From Alphaproteobacteria bacterium (lineage in GTDB: Bacteria; Pseudomonadota; Alphaproteobacteria; Caulobacterales; Hyphomonadaceae), in assembly GCA_016125405.1 (NCBI GenBank), contig WGLW01000022.1, positions 1 through 64,000 of the forward strand: a stretch of DNA of 64,000 nt, written 5' to 3'. A program made the translations under genes and the position numbers. The notes below the pieces were generated by a model, which was not told the origin of the DNA, did not search any database, and saw only the letters and a list, made by a program, of their open reading frames with translations. This document shows, piece after piece, positions 51,976-61,670 of this stretch; positions within the stretch are counted from its first letter, which is position 1, and each line of letters starts with the position of its first letter.

Positions 51976-53325
51976 TCAGGCTAGCGCCTGGATTGCCCGC
52001 CTGCGCCAGACAAGGGCGAAGTAGGACGCCTGCATCAGAAACATGGCGCAGAACGTTGCAGGGTAGGCGATATAGACGCCATCGAGGCCGATCTGCGCGC
52101 TGAGCAGCAGGGCGGTTGGCACTTCGACCGCGAGAATCGCAAAGATCGAGATCGCCGTCGGCGCCAGCACCGTGCCGCTCGATCGCATCATACCCGAGAA
52201 GACGATCGACATGCCGAACACCACGACGCTCCAGAGAACGATCTGCAGCAAATGGCGCGTGAGATCGACCACCTCCGGCGAGGTGATGAAGAGCGCAACA
52301 ATCGCTTGTGAGAAAACATAGATCGCAAGTACGCCGGCGCCGGTCAGGAGCAGGTTGAGAAGAAGGCCGGTGCGTGTGATCGCACCGAGATCGCCAAGCC
52401 GTCCGCCCCCGATCGCCTGGGCGCCCAGAACGGATACGGTGACGCCAATCGACATCGCCGGGAACTGGACATAGGCGAGAACCTGGTTGATTGCGCCATA
52501 GGCCGCTGTTGCATCCGAACCATAGCGGTTGACCAGGCCGAGCAGCACGATCTCTGCAATCGCCATGATCACCATCTGCACGCCGGTTGGCACGCCAACG
52601 CGCATGACCAACGCGAGAATGCGGCCATCGAACTTCATGTGACGCAGAAGCGTTGCGTTGGGCGCCAGCGGATGACCTTTGACGCGCAAGTAAAAGCCGA
52701 GCCATCCCAACGCCGCGAACAGCGATATCAACGACGCCACTGCCGCGCTCGCCACGCCCAGTCTGGGCAAGCCGCCCCAGCCCATGATCAGCGCCGGGGT
52801 CAGCACTAGCCCGATGACCGCGGAAAGCGCGAGCACCCAGAGCGGCGTCACCGCGTCGCCCACACCGCGCAGGATCGAGGTCGCCAGCAAGAACACGAAG
52901 AAGGCCGGCATCGACAGCATCATGATCCGTGCATAGGTTATGGCGTCCGCGCGAATGTTGTCCGGCGTTCCAAGTGCAGCCATCAGGTGCCCTGCAAACG
53001 CCCCACCCAACATTGCGATCACCACGCCAGCGCTGAGCGTCACCAGCAGGGAAGCTCCCGCGATAGACTGAACGCGCTCGGTGTCTCCCGCGCCGTAAGC
53101 CTGTCCGATCAACACGGTGGCGCCCATGCCGAGGCCCATGACGAAAGCGATGAAGAAGAACATCACCGGAAAAAAGACGGTCGCCGCCGCGAGCGCGTCC
53201 ACGCCGAGCATGTGACCAAGGTAGATGTTGTTAAGCGTGCCCGAGAGAGACTGGAGCACGTTGCTGAGCATCATCGGCGCGAGAAAGGCGATGAACGACG
53301 CCCACAGGGCAGCAGGTTTTTTCAC
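51976..53325 (-). CDS. MATE family efflux transporter
   Basis: This 449-residue membrane protein has about 12 transmembrane helices in two homologous halves. The first half contains the MATE feature SLSGTLNNIYLGHMLGVDAL, with ATVLIGQAYGAGD after helix 2. The second half has the matching MSIGVTVSVLGAQAIGGG. MATE pumps export drugs or metabolites using sodium or protons. The start is a GTG at 53323-53325 with a weak ribosome binding site. It is convergent with the VirJ-like gene, 15 bases away. Confidence 0.93.
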   Translation of the reverse strand: MKKPAALWASFIAFLAPMMLSNVLQSLSGTLNNIYLGHMLGVDALAAATVFFPVMFFFIAFVMGLGMGATVLIGQAYGAGDTERVQSIAGASLLVTLSAGVVIAMLGGAFAGHLMAALGTPDNIRADAITYARIMMLSMPAFFVFLLATSILRGVGDAVTPLWVLALSAVIGLVLTPALIMGWGGLPRLGVASAAVASLISLFAALGWLGFYLRVKGHPLAPNATLLRHMKFDGRILALVMRVGVPTGVQMVIMAIAEIVLLGLVNRYGSDATAAYGAINQVLAYVQFPAMSIGVTVSVLGAQAIGGGRLGDLGAITRTGLLLNLLLTGAGVLAIYVFSQAIVALFITSPEVVDLTRHLLQIVLWSVVVFGMSIVFSGMMRSSGTVLAPTAISIFAILAVEVPTALLLSAQIGLDGVYIAYPATFCAMFLMQASYFALVWRRRAIQALA

Positions 53326-53366
53326 GGGTTTGTCCAGCGAGGAGGTGTCGAGGGGGGAGGACAGGC

Positions 53367-53960
53367 TCAGGCGTACTCGAACGCGAGGCTGGCGAGTTTG
53401 CGGGCGTGATCACGGACGTCTGGCGGCCAGCCGGCCGTCAATTCAATGAAGCGGTCCGCATCGGCTGCGAACAGGGCGCGGATAGCCTCTTCATAGTGTG
53501 GTTTGTTCCCCGCGATCGTCGTCATGAACCTGAACGCAGCCTCTTGTCTCGGGCGCAGGCCGTCCTGGCGCCCGGTTGTGCGTCGCGCCGCGTCGACCAG
53601 CCGGCGCAGGGCGACCGAGGCCCCACCCGGTTGAGCGTTCAGCCATTCCCAGTGACGGGGCAGGAGCGTCACCTCGCGGGCGACGACGCCCAGCTTCGGT
53701 CGTCCCGGTCGCCGGGGAGAGGGGGAAGCGGAGGTTGACGCAATGGCCGGCTGGGAACCAGAGAGACGGGCGCGGATCTCCTCGTCTCCGCCGCGTAGAT
53801 CGAAATCGAGCAGCGCGCCCGTTTCTGCGTTGAAAGCCAGGATCGGAGCATGCCGCGCTGCTTCCATGCGCTGTCTTATGGCGAGCGCCACAGCTACGGC
53901 GTCGCCTTCGGCCAGCCGCCGGTCGCCTTCAAATGCAATGCAGGTCGCCGTGCGAGTCAC
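53367..53960 (-). CDS. DUF2239 family protein, likely ribbon-helix-helix-type
   Basis: This is a 197-residue DUF2239 protein. Residues 5-25 (TCIAFEGDRRLAEGD) and the central part (RPGRPKLGVVAREVTLLPRH) match the family. In the latter, a GRP AT-hook-like element leads into a strand REVTLL and two helices (PRHWEWLNAQ, GASVALRRLV), a ribbon-helix-helix pattern. So it could bind DNA, although this is inference. I chose the GTG at 53958-53960. The upstream ATG at 53985-53987 sits at the -10 element of the visible promoter and lacks a ribosome binding site, while GGAG lies 10 bases before the GTG. The MATE gene lies 41 bases downstream on the same strand. Confidence 0.75.
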   Translation of the reverse strand: MTRTATCIAFEGDRRLAEGDAVAVALAIRQRMEAARHAPILAFNAETGALLDFDLRGGDEEIRARLSGSQPAIASTSASPSPRRPGRPKLGVVAREVTLLPRHWEWLNAQPGGASVALRRLVDAARRTTGRQDGLRPRQEAAFRFMTTIAGNKPHYEEAIRALFAADADRFIELTAGWPPDVRDHARKLASLAFEYA

Positions 53961-53987
53961 GAAGGGAAATCTCCAATCGAGTCGCAT

Positions 53988-54031
53988 TTATTACCCGGGT
54001 AAAATGAAAAGTCAATTTCACCCGGGTAAAA
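53988..54031 (-). promoter_or_regulatory. Promoter with tandem TTACCCGGGTAA-type palindromes
   Basis: TTACCCGGGTAA (53991-54002) is a perfect 12-bp palindrome. A near copy, TCACCCGGGTAA (54018-54029), lies 27 bases upstream. On the minus strand a -35-like TTGACT (54015-54010) sits between them. A -10-like TAATAA or AATAAA follows 16-17 bases later at 53993-53987. The first palindrome fills the spacer and the second lies upstream of -35, so a bound dimer would block transcription of the DUF2239 gene. The region starts just after the RluD-type stop codon. Confidence 0.65.
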
Positions 54032-55114
54032 CTATCTCCCCTTGGGCATCGCCTTCAGCGCTTCAATCAGGTTGGTCATGTCGGCGGGCGGCGGGCGTTC
54101 GAAGTGGAGCGGCTTTTTGGTCGCCGGATGCTCGAAACCCAGTACGGCGGCATGCAATGCCTGGCGGTGGAACGCCTTCGACGCGGCGCTCGCGCGCTCG
54201 AAAGCCGGTCCCTTGCCGTCGGCCTTGAGCCAGCGATGCTTGCCATAGGTCTGGTCGCCGAGAACCGGCGCGCCGATGTGGGCCATGTGCACCCGGATCT
54301 GATGGGTGCGTCCCGTTTCGAGCCGGCATTCCACCAGCGCAGCGGCGGGTTGCGAGCCCGTGGCGTCCAGACGGCCGAAAGTCTCGAGAACGCGATAGTT
54401 GGTAATGGCTATCTTGCCGGGGGGCGTTTCGTCGGGAATGGCCTCCGGATCGTCGGAATAGTGATCTGCGCGGAAATGTTTTTCGCGCATCACCGCCATC
54501 TTTTTCCGGTCATTTGGCGAACGGCCAATATAGGTTTCGATGCGCCCAAAGAGCGGCCGTGGGCTTCCACGCGTCACGGCGACGTAGGCCCGCTCGATGT
54601 CGTGCGCGGCGAACATTGCAGTCAGGGCGGTATGGACCGGCTCCGTCTTGGCGATGACCATGACGCCTGAGGTGTCCTTGTCCAGCCGATGCACGATGCC
54701 CGGCCGCGCGACGCCCCCGATGCCGGTAAACGCCGGCCCGCAATGATGAAGCAGTGCGTTGACCAGCGTGCCGGACCACTGACCGGCGGCGGGATGAACC
54801 ACCATGCCCGGCGGTTTGTCGACAATGATGAGGTGTTTGTCCTCGAACACGATGTCCAGGGGGATGTCCTCGGGCTGGGGATCGGCGACAACCGGTTCCG
54901 GCAGGGCGAGGTCATAGGTCGCCCCGGGGATCATCTTCCCGCTTGGGTCAGTTTCTGCGGCGCCGTTCACGGTCAGCCGCCCCTCCTCGATCAGCACGCG
55001 CAGCCGGGAACGGGACATACCCGCGCCATTTTCTGCGAGCCATTTGTCGAGACGCATGCCTTCGGCTTCCGCCGGGGCGACGAGGGGAAAGGCTTCGGGA
55101 CGTGCTGCGGTCAT
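54032..55114 (-). CDS. RluA/RluD-family 23S rRNA pseudouridine synthase
   Basis: This 360-residue enzyme isomerises uridines in 23S rRNA. An N-terminal S4 domain (MRLDKWLAENGAGMSRSRLR) binds RNA. The catalytic signature is VHRLDKDTSGVMVIAKT, with the active-site Asp in RLDKDTSG. The C-terminal part (LVECRLETGRTHQIRVHMAH) is typical of RluD. The ATG at 55112-55114 gives the expected start. In many alphaproteobacteria this gene adjoins rpoH. Here about 4 kb lies between. Confidence 0.95.
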   Translation of the reverse strand: MTAARPEAFPLVAPAEAEGMRLDKWLAENGAGMSRSRLRVLIEEGRLTVNGAAETDPSGKMIPGATYDLALPEPVVADPQPEDIPLDIVFEDKHLIIVDKPPGMVVHPAAGQWSGTLVNALLHHCGPAFTGIGGVARPGIVHRLDKDTSGVMVIAKTEPVHTALTAMFAAHDIERAYVAVTRGSPRPLFGRIETYIGRSPNDRKKMAVMREKHFRADHYSDDPEAIPDETPPGKIAITNYRVLETFGRLDATGSQPAAALVECRLETGRTHQIRVHMAHIGAPVLGDQTYGKHRWLKADGKGPAFERASAASKAFHRQALHAAVLGFEHPATKKPLHFERPPPADMTNLIEALKAMPKGR

Positions 55115-55184
55115 GGTTCCGTCGCGGTGTCGAGCTAGCTAGTCTCGGAATCGCATCGCATACCGGCGGTCGAAGGAGAACTCC

Positions 55185-56876
55185 ATGGGTCGGCTAACGC
55201 GGCGAAGCGTCCTTAGAAACGGCGTTCTGGGTGCGGGCGCGGCGGGAATCGCCGCTGCATGCACGACCAGCGAGGCGGAATATGGCGGCAAGCTGACGTT
55301 CAGTCACGGGGTGGCCTCTGGCGACCCCACGCAGGACAAGGTTGTCATATGGACGCGTGTGACGCCGGCCGTCCCCGGAATCGTGCCCGTTGGCTGGGTC
55401 GTAACCAGCGATCCGGCATTCAAGCATGTGGTGCAACGCGGCGTTTTCCGCACTGGTCCGGAGCGGGACTACACCGTGAAGGTGGATGTCGAGCGGCTGC
55501 GGCCTGGATCATCATATTACTATTACTTCCACGCAGGGCGCGTGGTTTCGCCGGCGGGGGCGATACGGACGTTGCCGGTGAGCGGTGTTGAAGACTACCG
55601 GATGGCCGTCGTTTCGTGTTCGAACTGGCCGTTCGGGTTTTTCAACGTCTATCGCGAAATCGCGAAACGCAACGACGTCGATGCCGTGATCCATCTCGGG
55701 GACTACATCTACGAATACGGCGCGAACGGATATGGCGGCGAGATCGGCAAGACGCTCGGACGCGTGCACGATCCCGAACACGAGTGCGTGTCGCTGGACG
55801 ATTACCGGCGACGCTATGCGCAATATCGCACCGACCCGGATCTTCAGGCGGCACACGCTGCGGCGCCCTGGTTCTGTACGTGGGATGACCATGAGTCGGC
55901 CAACAACTCGTTTGTAAGCGGGGCGGAAAACCATCAGCCGGATACCGAAGGCGACTGGATGGCGCGCAAGGCCGCCGCCGTTCAGGCCTACCTCGAATGG
56001 ATGCCGATGCGCGATCCCGAGGCCGGAAAGATGCGCGACGCGGTCTGGCGCAAGTTCGACATTGGCGATCTCGCGACGCTGTTCCTGCTGGAAACGCGGC
56101 TGACGGCGAGGGGGGAAGATATCACCATCGACGAGATCGGATTGGCGCCTGACAACCAGAAGCAGGCAGTCGCCAACGGCATCAAGGCGAGAATCAACGA
56201 CCCCAACCGGCGAATGATGGGTCCGGAACAGGAAGCCTGGCTGGAGGACGGCTTCAAGGCGTCTGTAGCGTCCGGCAAGAAATGGCAGGTGCTCGGCAAC
56301 CAGACGGTGATGGCGAAAATCTTCATGCCCGACTTGAAGAAGGGACTTTCGCCTGAACAGTACGCCCAGGTTTCGCCCGGCAGCCGGCGGTTCTACGAAT
56401 CCGCGAAGTATGGCCTCGAATGGGACCTCGACGCCTGGAGCGGTTTCCCGCGTTCGCGTGACCGGCTCTACGCGTCGGCCAAGGCGGCCAACGCGAAGCT
56501 CGTGGTGCTGTCGGGCGACAGCCATACGGCCTGGGCCAATGAACTGTTTGACGACAACAAGCGGCGGTGGGGCGTCGAGTTCGCCTGCACCTCGGTGACC
56601 TCGAATGGGGCGGGTGACAGCATTCCGTTCAAGGAGCTGAACTGGCTGATGCCTGAAACCAATGGCGACGTGCTGTACTACAACGCGTTCGATAAGGGTT
56701 ACACGCGGCTGACGCTGGCGGCTGATCGGGTGGAAGGCGAGTACATCAAGGTTTCGACCATCCGGTCGAAAGAGTATTTCGCCTCGACTGACGCGACGTT
56801 CTTCGCCCGCGCCGCGGAAACCGGAATGGGGGGGCTGCAGCGCTCCATGGGCGGCAGTCCGGTAACCAAAGGTTGA
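55185..56876 (+). CDS. PhoD-like alkaline phosphatase
   Basis: This 563-residue exported phosphodiesterase/phosphatase has a twin-arginine signal (TRRSVLRNGVLGAGAAG). An N-terminal beta domain is followed by the calcineurin-like core. Metal-site residues are seen in VIHLGDYIYEYG and TWDDHESANNS. The C-terminal part has VVLSGDSHTAW. PhoD enzymes use iron and calcium and release phosphate from phosphate mono- and diesters in the periplasm. Some are induced by phosphate limitation, but no Pho box is evident here. Confidence 0.93.
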   Translation: MGRLTRRSVLRNGVLGAGAAGIAAACTTSEAEYGGKLTFSHGVASGDPTQDKVVIWTRVTPAVPGIVPVGWVVTSDPAFKHVVQRGVFRTGPERDYTVKVDVERLRPGSSYYYYFHAGRVVSPAGAIRTLPVSGVEDYRMAVVSCSNWPFGFFNVYREIAKRNDVDAVIHLGDYIYEYGANGYGGEIGKTLGRVHDPEHECVSLDDYRRRYAQYRTDPDLQAAHAAAPWFCTWDDHESANNSFVSGAENHQPDTEGDWMARKAAAVQAYLEWMPMRDPEAGKMRDAVWRKFDIGDLATLFLLETRLTARGEDITIDEIGLAPDNQKQAVANGIKARINDPNRRMMGPEQEAWLEDGFKASVASGKKWQVLGNQTVMAKIFMPDLKKGLSPEQYAQVSPGSRRFYESAKYGLEWDLDAWSGFPRSRDRLYASAKAANAKLVVLSGDSHTAWANELFDDNKRRWGVEFACTSVTSNGAGDSIPFKELNWLMPETNGDVLYYNAFDKGYTRLTLAADRVEGEYIKVSTIRSKEYFASTDATFFARAAETGMGGLQRSMGGSPVTKG

Positions 56877-56998
56877 CACAGCGCGACGGGGGTTTCCCCG
56901 GGTATTCCGGGGGATTGGCGTCCTTCCCGAAAGGGCATGTTAACGCCGGGGATCGATAAATATCCGGAAAGCCGAAATTAATTTCCGGGGCGCCTCGC

Positions 56999-59320
56999 TT
57001 GTCTACCTCCGCATCGCAGGATTCGTCGGCGCTGCTGGATCAGCTGGGCGCGCTCGATATTGCCGCCATCGCTGTCGATGAGAATGGCCGCGTTGAAGCG
57101 GTCAACGACACGTTCTGCGAGCTGACCGGCTTCGAGCCGGCGAGCGTGACCGGTCGAATCCTGACCGACTTTCTGGAAGCGGCGGCCGCGGAATGGTCAT
57201 CCTATGGCGGGGGGGCCGTCTATCGTTTCGCCCGGCAGACCGGCGACCGCTGGCTACGCCCGAGGCGCACGCGGGCCCAACAAGGCGCGATTGTCGCACT
57301 GACGGACGTCACCGACGAATGGCAGATGCTGGGCCGCATGGTCGCCGCCGTCGAAGTACGCGATCAGCTGATGCGCGACGCCGACATCGGTATGTGGCGC
57401 TTCGATCCCGACACCGAGACCTTCCAGTATTCGGAAGCTGTCATGCGCCGGGCCGGCCTTTCATCGACACTGAGCTATCTGCCGGACACGCTGAAGACAC
57501 TGCATCCGGACGATCTCGCCCGCGAGGCTGAAATCCGCACGCGCATCACCACCCAGGGCGGATCGGCAACAGCCCATCTGCGCCGGCGAAATGCTGACGG
57601 CGGCTGGCGGCACACACTTCTGCAATTCTGTTCCGGGCGGCGCACCCCTTCCGGCAAGTACGAGATGTACGGCCTCAGCCAGAACATCACCGAGCTCATA
57701 AACGCCCGTGACCAGGCGGCCGTGATGTCCGAGCGGCTCGAGATCGCAATGTCTGCCGCGCGCGCGGGCGTTTACGAGATCGATCTCAAGTCGACGGAAC
57801 GCTGGTATTCTCCGCAGTATCAGGAACTGGCCGGACCCGAGGCGATGGCGCGCCATTCCATGCGGCCGTTCGGGCTTTATCACGATGAGGATCAGCAGGC
57901 TGTTCGCGAAAGCTGGGAGCGCTGCCTTGTATCCAACGGCGTCGAGTGGGTGGACACACGGCTCTACCGCCCGAAGGGCGACGTGCAGTGGGTGCGTGTC
58001 TTCAGCCGCGTACAGCGCAATGCCCAGGGCACGCCGATACGCGCCGTGGGACTGATGCTCGATATCCAGGAACAGAAGGTCCAGGAGTTGGCGCTGATTG
58101 AGGCCAAGCAACTGGCCGAGGCTGCGACGGTCGCCAAGTCGAATTTCCTTGCCTCGATGAGCCATGAGATCCGCACTCCGCTCAATGGCGTGCTGGGCAT
58201 GGCGCAGGCTCTGGTGGCTGAGGGGCTTCCCGACTCGCAACGCGAGAAGGTCAACATCATCCTGGATTCAGGCAAGACGCTGACGGCGCTGCTGAACGAC
58301 GTGCTTGACCTCTCCAAGATCGAAGCCGGCAAGATGGAAATCTCGGCCGTCGATGGGGATCTTCCCGTCACTTTCGATCGTTTGCGCCAACTGTTCCTAT
58401 CGCGCGCGGTCGAACGCGGACTGAAGATTGAGCTCGAAGTCGGTCCCGAAGTGCCGACACGGCTGCATTTCGATCCGGTTCGGGTGCGCCAGTGCGTCGG
58501 CAACCTGCTGTCGAATGCGATCAAATTCACCGAGCGCGGTCACGTGCGGGTGAAGGTTGGCGCGTCGCCGACCCAACAAGGCGACTGGCGCATTACAGTC
58601 GCCGTAGCCGACACCGGCATCGGCATGAACGAAGCGACCCGGGCGAAGCTGTTCTCGACCTTCACACAGGCGGATGCGACCATCACCCGACGGTTCGGCG
58701 GTTCCGGTCTCGGTCTCGCCATTACGCGCCAGCTGGCGCGGCTTATGGGTGGCGACGTCACCGTCGAGAGCCAGCCGGGCAAGGGCTCGACTTTCAAGCT
58801 CACTTTCCTCGCAAGTCCGCCCCTGGCGGAGATCGAAGCGGCGCCCGTTCGGGATGCGCCCTCGACGTCAGCCGTGTCCGACGCCGCGATTCAGCGCATC
58901 AAGGGGATCAGGGTCTTGCTGGTCGATGACAACGCGATCAACCGTCAGGTGGTCAAGCTGTTCATGGCCCAGCTCGCGCCGGTGTTTGTCGAAGCGGTCA
59001 ACGGACAGGAAGCGCTCGACCGGCTCAATGACGACCTGTTCGACATCGTGCTGCTCGACATCCACATGCCGGTCATGGACGGCAAGGAAACGATCAAGCG
59101 GATACGCGGCAGCACCGAAACCTGGCGCGACATCCCGGTTCTGGCGCTCACCGCGGATGCGATGAGCGGTGACCGCGAACGCTATCTCGCCATGGGCATG
59201 ACCGACTATGTGTCAAAGCCGATCGAACAGCGCGAACTGGCCGCAAAGCTGGTCCGCGCCCTGGAGCACCGGACGCTGCTGAATGAATCCGGGCGCGAAC
59301 AGGTCCGCGAGGCTTCCTAG
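56999..59320 (+). CDS. Hybrid sensor histidine kinase with PAS domains and receiver
   Basis: This 773-residue protein has no transmembrane segment and is probably cytoplasmic. The N-terminus holds two or three PAS domains (about residues 14-100, 120-235 and 240-365). A HisKA domain follows, with the phosphorylated His389 in [16 protein letters not shown]. The ATPase domain has [11 protein letters not shown] and [19 protein letters not shown] receiver domain with Asp687 in [12 protein letters not shown] ends it. The start is a TTG at 56999, the only usable codon before PAS 1. No separate histidine phosphotransfer protein is near, so output must go elsewhere. Confidence 0.95.
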   Translation: MSTSASQDSSALLDQLGALDIAAIAVDENGRVEAVNDTFCELTGFEPASVTGRILTDFLEAAAAEWSSYGGGAVYRFARQTGDRWLRPRRTRAQQGAIVALTDVTDEWQMLGRMVAAVEVRDQLMRDADIGMWRFDPDTETFQYSEAVMRRAGLSSTLSYLPDTLKTLHPDDLAREAEIRTRITTQGGSATAHLRRRNADGGWRHTLLQFCSGRRTPSGKYEMYGLSQNITELINARDQAAVMSERLEIAMSAARAGVYEIDLKSTERWYSPQYQELAGPEAMARHSMRPFGLYHDEDQQAVRESWERCLVSNGVEWVDTRLYRPKGDVQWVRVFSRVQRNAQGTPIRAVGLMLDIQEQKVQELALIEAKQLAEAATVAKSNFLASMSHEIRTPLNGVLGMAQALVAEGLPDSQREKVNIILDSGKTLTALLNDVLDLSKIEAGKMEISAVDGDLPVTFDRLRQLFLSRAVERGLKIELEVGPEVPTRLHFDPVRVRQCVGNLLSNAIKFTERGHVRVKVGASPTQQGDWRITVAVADTGIGMNEATRAKLFSTFTQADATITRRFGGSGLGLAITRQLARLMGGDVTVESQPGKGSTFKLTFLASPPLAEIEAAPVRDAPSTSAVSDAAIQRIKGIRVLLVDDNAINRQVVKLFMAQLAPVFVEAVNGQEALDRLNDDLFDIVLLDIHMPVMDGKETIKRIRGSTETWRDIPVLALTADAMSGDRERYLAMGMTDYVSKPIEQRELAAKLVRALEHRTLLNESGREQVREAS

Positions 59321-59350
59321 CGCCGGCTTTCGGCCTGCCCTGGCTCGCGC

Positions 59351-60415
59351 CTAGGGCTTGAGAACGACCCGTCCGACGATCGAGCCTTCCCGCAGCTGGT
59401 CGAGTGTGCGGTTGGCGTCGGTCAGGGGGCGCTCCTCGATCGGGATCGGCTTGATCTTGCCGGCCTTGACCAGCTCCATCATTTCGCGCGTCTCACCGAG
59501 CGGTCCCGTATAGGAGCCGACGATCGAGAACGGGCGGCCCGGGAAGGACGGGATCGGCGCCGCGAACTTGCCGCCGAACAGCCCGACAACGATAATCTCG
59601 CCGCCGCGGCGGATGGCGCCGTTGGCGAAGTTCAGTGACGGCGTCGAGCCGACAAAATCAACCGCGGCCGCCGCGCCGCCGCCGGTGTCTGTCTTGAGCT
59701 GCTTCAGCGACTCCGCTTCCTTCGAGTTGTAGACCGCGTGAGCGCCCGCCGCCTTGGCGGCCTCAAGCTTCTTGGGATCGATGTCGGCGCCAAGAATCTT
59801 CTTGTCCGGAAACAGAGCACGGGCGAACTGCAGGCCCATCATACCGACCCCGCCAAGCCCGACGATCAGGATCGACTCGCCTTCATAGGCGTTGCGGATT
59901 TTCTTCAGCGCAGAGAAGGCGGTGATCCCGGAGCACATGTATGTCGCCGCCAGGCCTTCGGGAACGCCCGTTGCATCGAGCAGGTATTTCGGATGGGGCA
60001 CGAGCACGTATTCGGAATAGCCGCCCGCCACCTGAATACCGAGCTGGCGCGGCTTGGAGCAGATATGCTCCTGATCACGCTTGCAGGTCGCGCACTCCCC
60101 GCAGCCGATCCAGGGGAAAACGACGAAGCGCTGGCCGATCTTGCGGCCTTCAAGGAGCTTCTCCGCTTCCGGTCCCACGGCGCTTAGCGTGCCCTCGATC
60201 TCGTGGCCAAGCGTGTGGGGCAGGGTGCGCCCGCGGGTCCAGTCGATCTTGTCGCCATCGCCCAGGTCGACGTGGCCGTCCTGAAGGTGGACGTCCGAAT
60301 GGCACACGCCCGAATGGCTGATCTTGACCACGACTTCCGTGCCCTTCGGCGTCGGCGTCTCGGAGGTCACTTCCTCAAGCGGTTTGCCGTAAGCGGTGAT
60401 GGCTTGGCTTTTCAC
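59351..60415 (-). CDS. Zinc-dependent alcohol dehydrogenase (MDR)
   Basis: This 354-residue NAD(P)-dependent enzyme has both zinc sites. The catalytic site comprises Cys in SHSGVCHSDVH and His-Glu in LGHEIEG. The structural site is the four-Cys cluster GECATCKRDQEHIC. The nucleotide-binding motif is IVGLGGVGMMGLQ. It is likely a primary alcohol or aldehyde reductase. I chose the GTG at 60413-60415 (VKSQAITAYGKPL), with GAGGAGA upstream. A second GTG 30 bases earlier has no family match. Confidence 0.92.
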   Translation of the reverse strand: MKSQAITAYGKPLEEVTSETPTPKGTEVVVKISHSGVCHSDVHLQDGHVDLGDGDKIDWTRGRTLPHTLGHEIEGTLSAVGPEAEKLLEGRKIGQRFVVFPWIGCGECATCKRDQEHICSKPRQLGIQVAGGYSEYVLVPHPKYLLDATGVPEGLAATYMCSGITAFSALKKIRNAYEGESILIVGLGGVGMMGLQFARALFPDKKILGADIDPKKLEAAKAAGAHAVYNSKEAESLKQLKTDTGGGAAAAVDFVGSTPSLNFANGAIRRGGEIIVVGLFGGKFAAPIPSFPGRPFSIVGSYTGPLGETREMMELVKAGKIKPIPIEERPLTDANRTLDQLREGSIVGRVVLKP

Positions 60416-60516
60416 GGGGCGGGTCTCCTCAACTACGCGCCGCACCGGACGGGGCGGGTCCGATGTGCGTTAGCATGGGATGGCGGTTAAGTTGAAGCCT
60501 TCGGGCGATCTTCGCG

Positions 60517-61593
60517 TCAGGCGGGCGGCGCGGCCTTCATGACACGCAGCCATAGCTGCTGGTTGAAGTCGCGGTCCGGCGCCTGCTGGCCCATGCGAAC
60601 GACGATCAGCTTCCGGCCGGGAACGACAAAGACCTTGCGGTCCTGCGCGCCCAGGGCGGCGACAAGATCGGCGGGCGCGGCCGGAATAAGCGGACCGTCC
60701 TTGCGCTGGGGCGCAGCGCCCGGCGCGAGCGACCAGTCCCCGCCATTAAGCCACCAGAAGCGGCCATAGGCTGGATTGGTCGGCGAGTGCGCCAGCATCG
60801 CCTTGATCCACGCATCAGATACGATCCGCTTTCCGCTGGCGGCGAGGCCGTGGTCGAGCAGGATCTGACCCATCTTTGCGGAATCGCGCGGCGTCGTGAC
60901 CAGTCCGGTCGGATTGCCGACCTTGGCGAAAATCTCGGGCCGCTGACGCCAGGCTGTATCGGACATGCCGGCTGGATCCGTGAGCCATTCGCGCGTCAGT
61001 GCGTCCAGCGACTTTCCTGACACCTTTTCCAGCACCGGCTTCATCGTGGCGTAGACGGGCGTGTTGTAGAAAAATTTCGCGCCCGCCGGCGCTTCATATT
61101 CGAACGACTCGCTGAGGCCGGAATTCATCTGCATCAGGTTCAGGACCGTGATTTTGGCCTCCTGGTCGGGAGAAGCCTTCGACCATCCCGCGCCGAGATA
61201 GGCCGTCACGGGCTTCGACACGTCGAGCAGGCCCTTGTCCGCCGCAACGCCCGCCAGGATCGCGATGAAGCTCTTCTGCTGCGAAGCGACGTCTTCCTGC
61301 AGCGCGCCGTCGGCGGCAGGTCCGTACGTGAAATTCTTCTCGAACTGGGCGGCGTCCGGCGGCAGCGGCCAGTTGTGTTCGTAGATCACCTTGCGGTTCT
61401 GGATGATCAGAAAACCCGTGGTCTTTTGCGACTGGGCGTAGCTCGCCGCCTCGGCGAGGGCGTCCGCGTTCCAGCCCGCCTTTGCCGGATCAACGACCGT
61501 GAACTCCTGCGCCGGCGCCGCGGGCGGAGCGTGTGTGCACGCGGAGAGGGCGATGGCGAAGAAAAGCGCGGCGGCGGTCTTGTGTCCCGGCAT
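60517..61593 (-). CDS. Beta-lactamase-fold serine hydrolase lipoprotein (class C type)
   Basis: This 358-residue protein has a lipobox LSAC (Cys near residue 18). The serine beta-lactamase/esterase signature SxxK is ASQQKSF at about residue 110. The second motif is Tyr-Asn in FYNTPVYA. The third motif, normally KTG or HxG, is not clear. The sequence around LIVVRMG is a candidate. Such proteins are usually esterases or peptidases rather than beta-lactamases. GGGAGGGACAGACC precedes the ATG at 61591-61593. Confidence 0.87.
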   Translation of the reverse strand: MPGHKTAAALFFAIALSACTHAPPAAPAQEFTVVDPAKAGWNADALAEAASYAQSQKTTGFLIIQNRKVIYEHNWPLPPDAAQFEKNFTYGPAADGALQEDVASQQKSFIAILAGVAADKGLLDVSKPVTAYLGAGWSKASPDQEAKITVLNLMQMNSGLSESFEYEAPAGAKFFYNTPVYATMKPVLEKVSGKSLDALTREWLTDPAGMSDTAWRQRPEIFAKVGNPTGLVTTPRDSAKMGQILLDHGLAASGKRIVSDAWIKAMLAHSPTNPAYGRFWWLNGGDWSLAPGAAPQRKDGPLIPAAPADLVAALGAQDRKVFVVPGRKLIVVRMGQQAPDRDFNQQLWLRVMKAAPPA

Positions 61594-61670
61594 GGTCTGT
61601 CCCTCCCAAGAGCGGTATCCAGCCTCTTTGATACCGCTGGATATCATCGGGGCCGGGCTTGTAAATCGCG

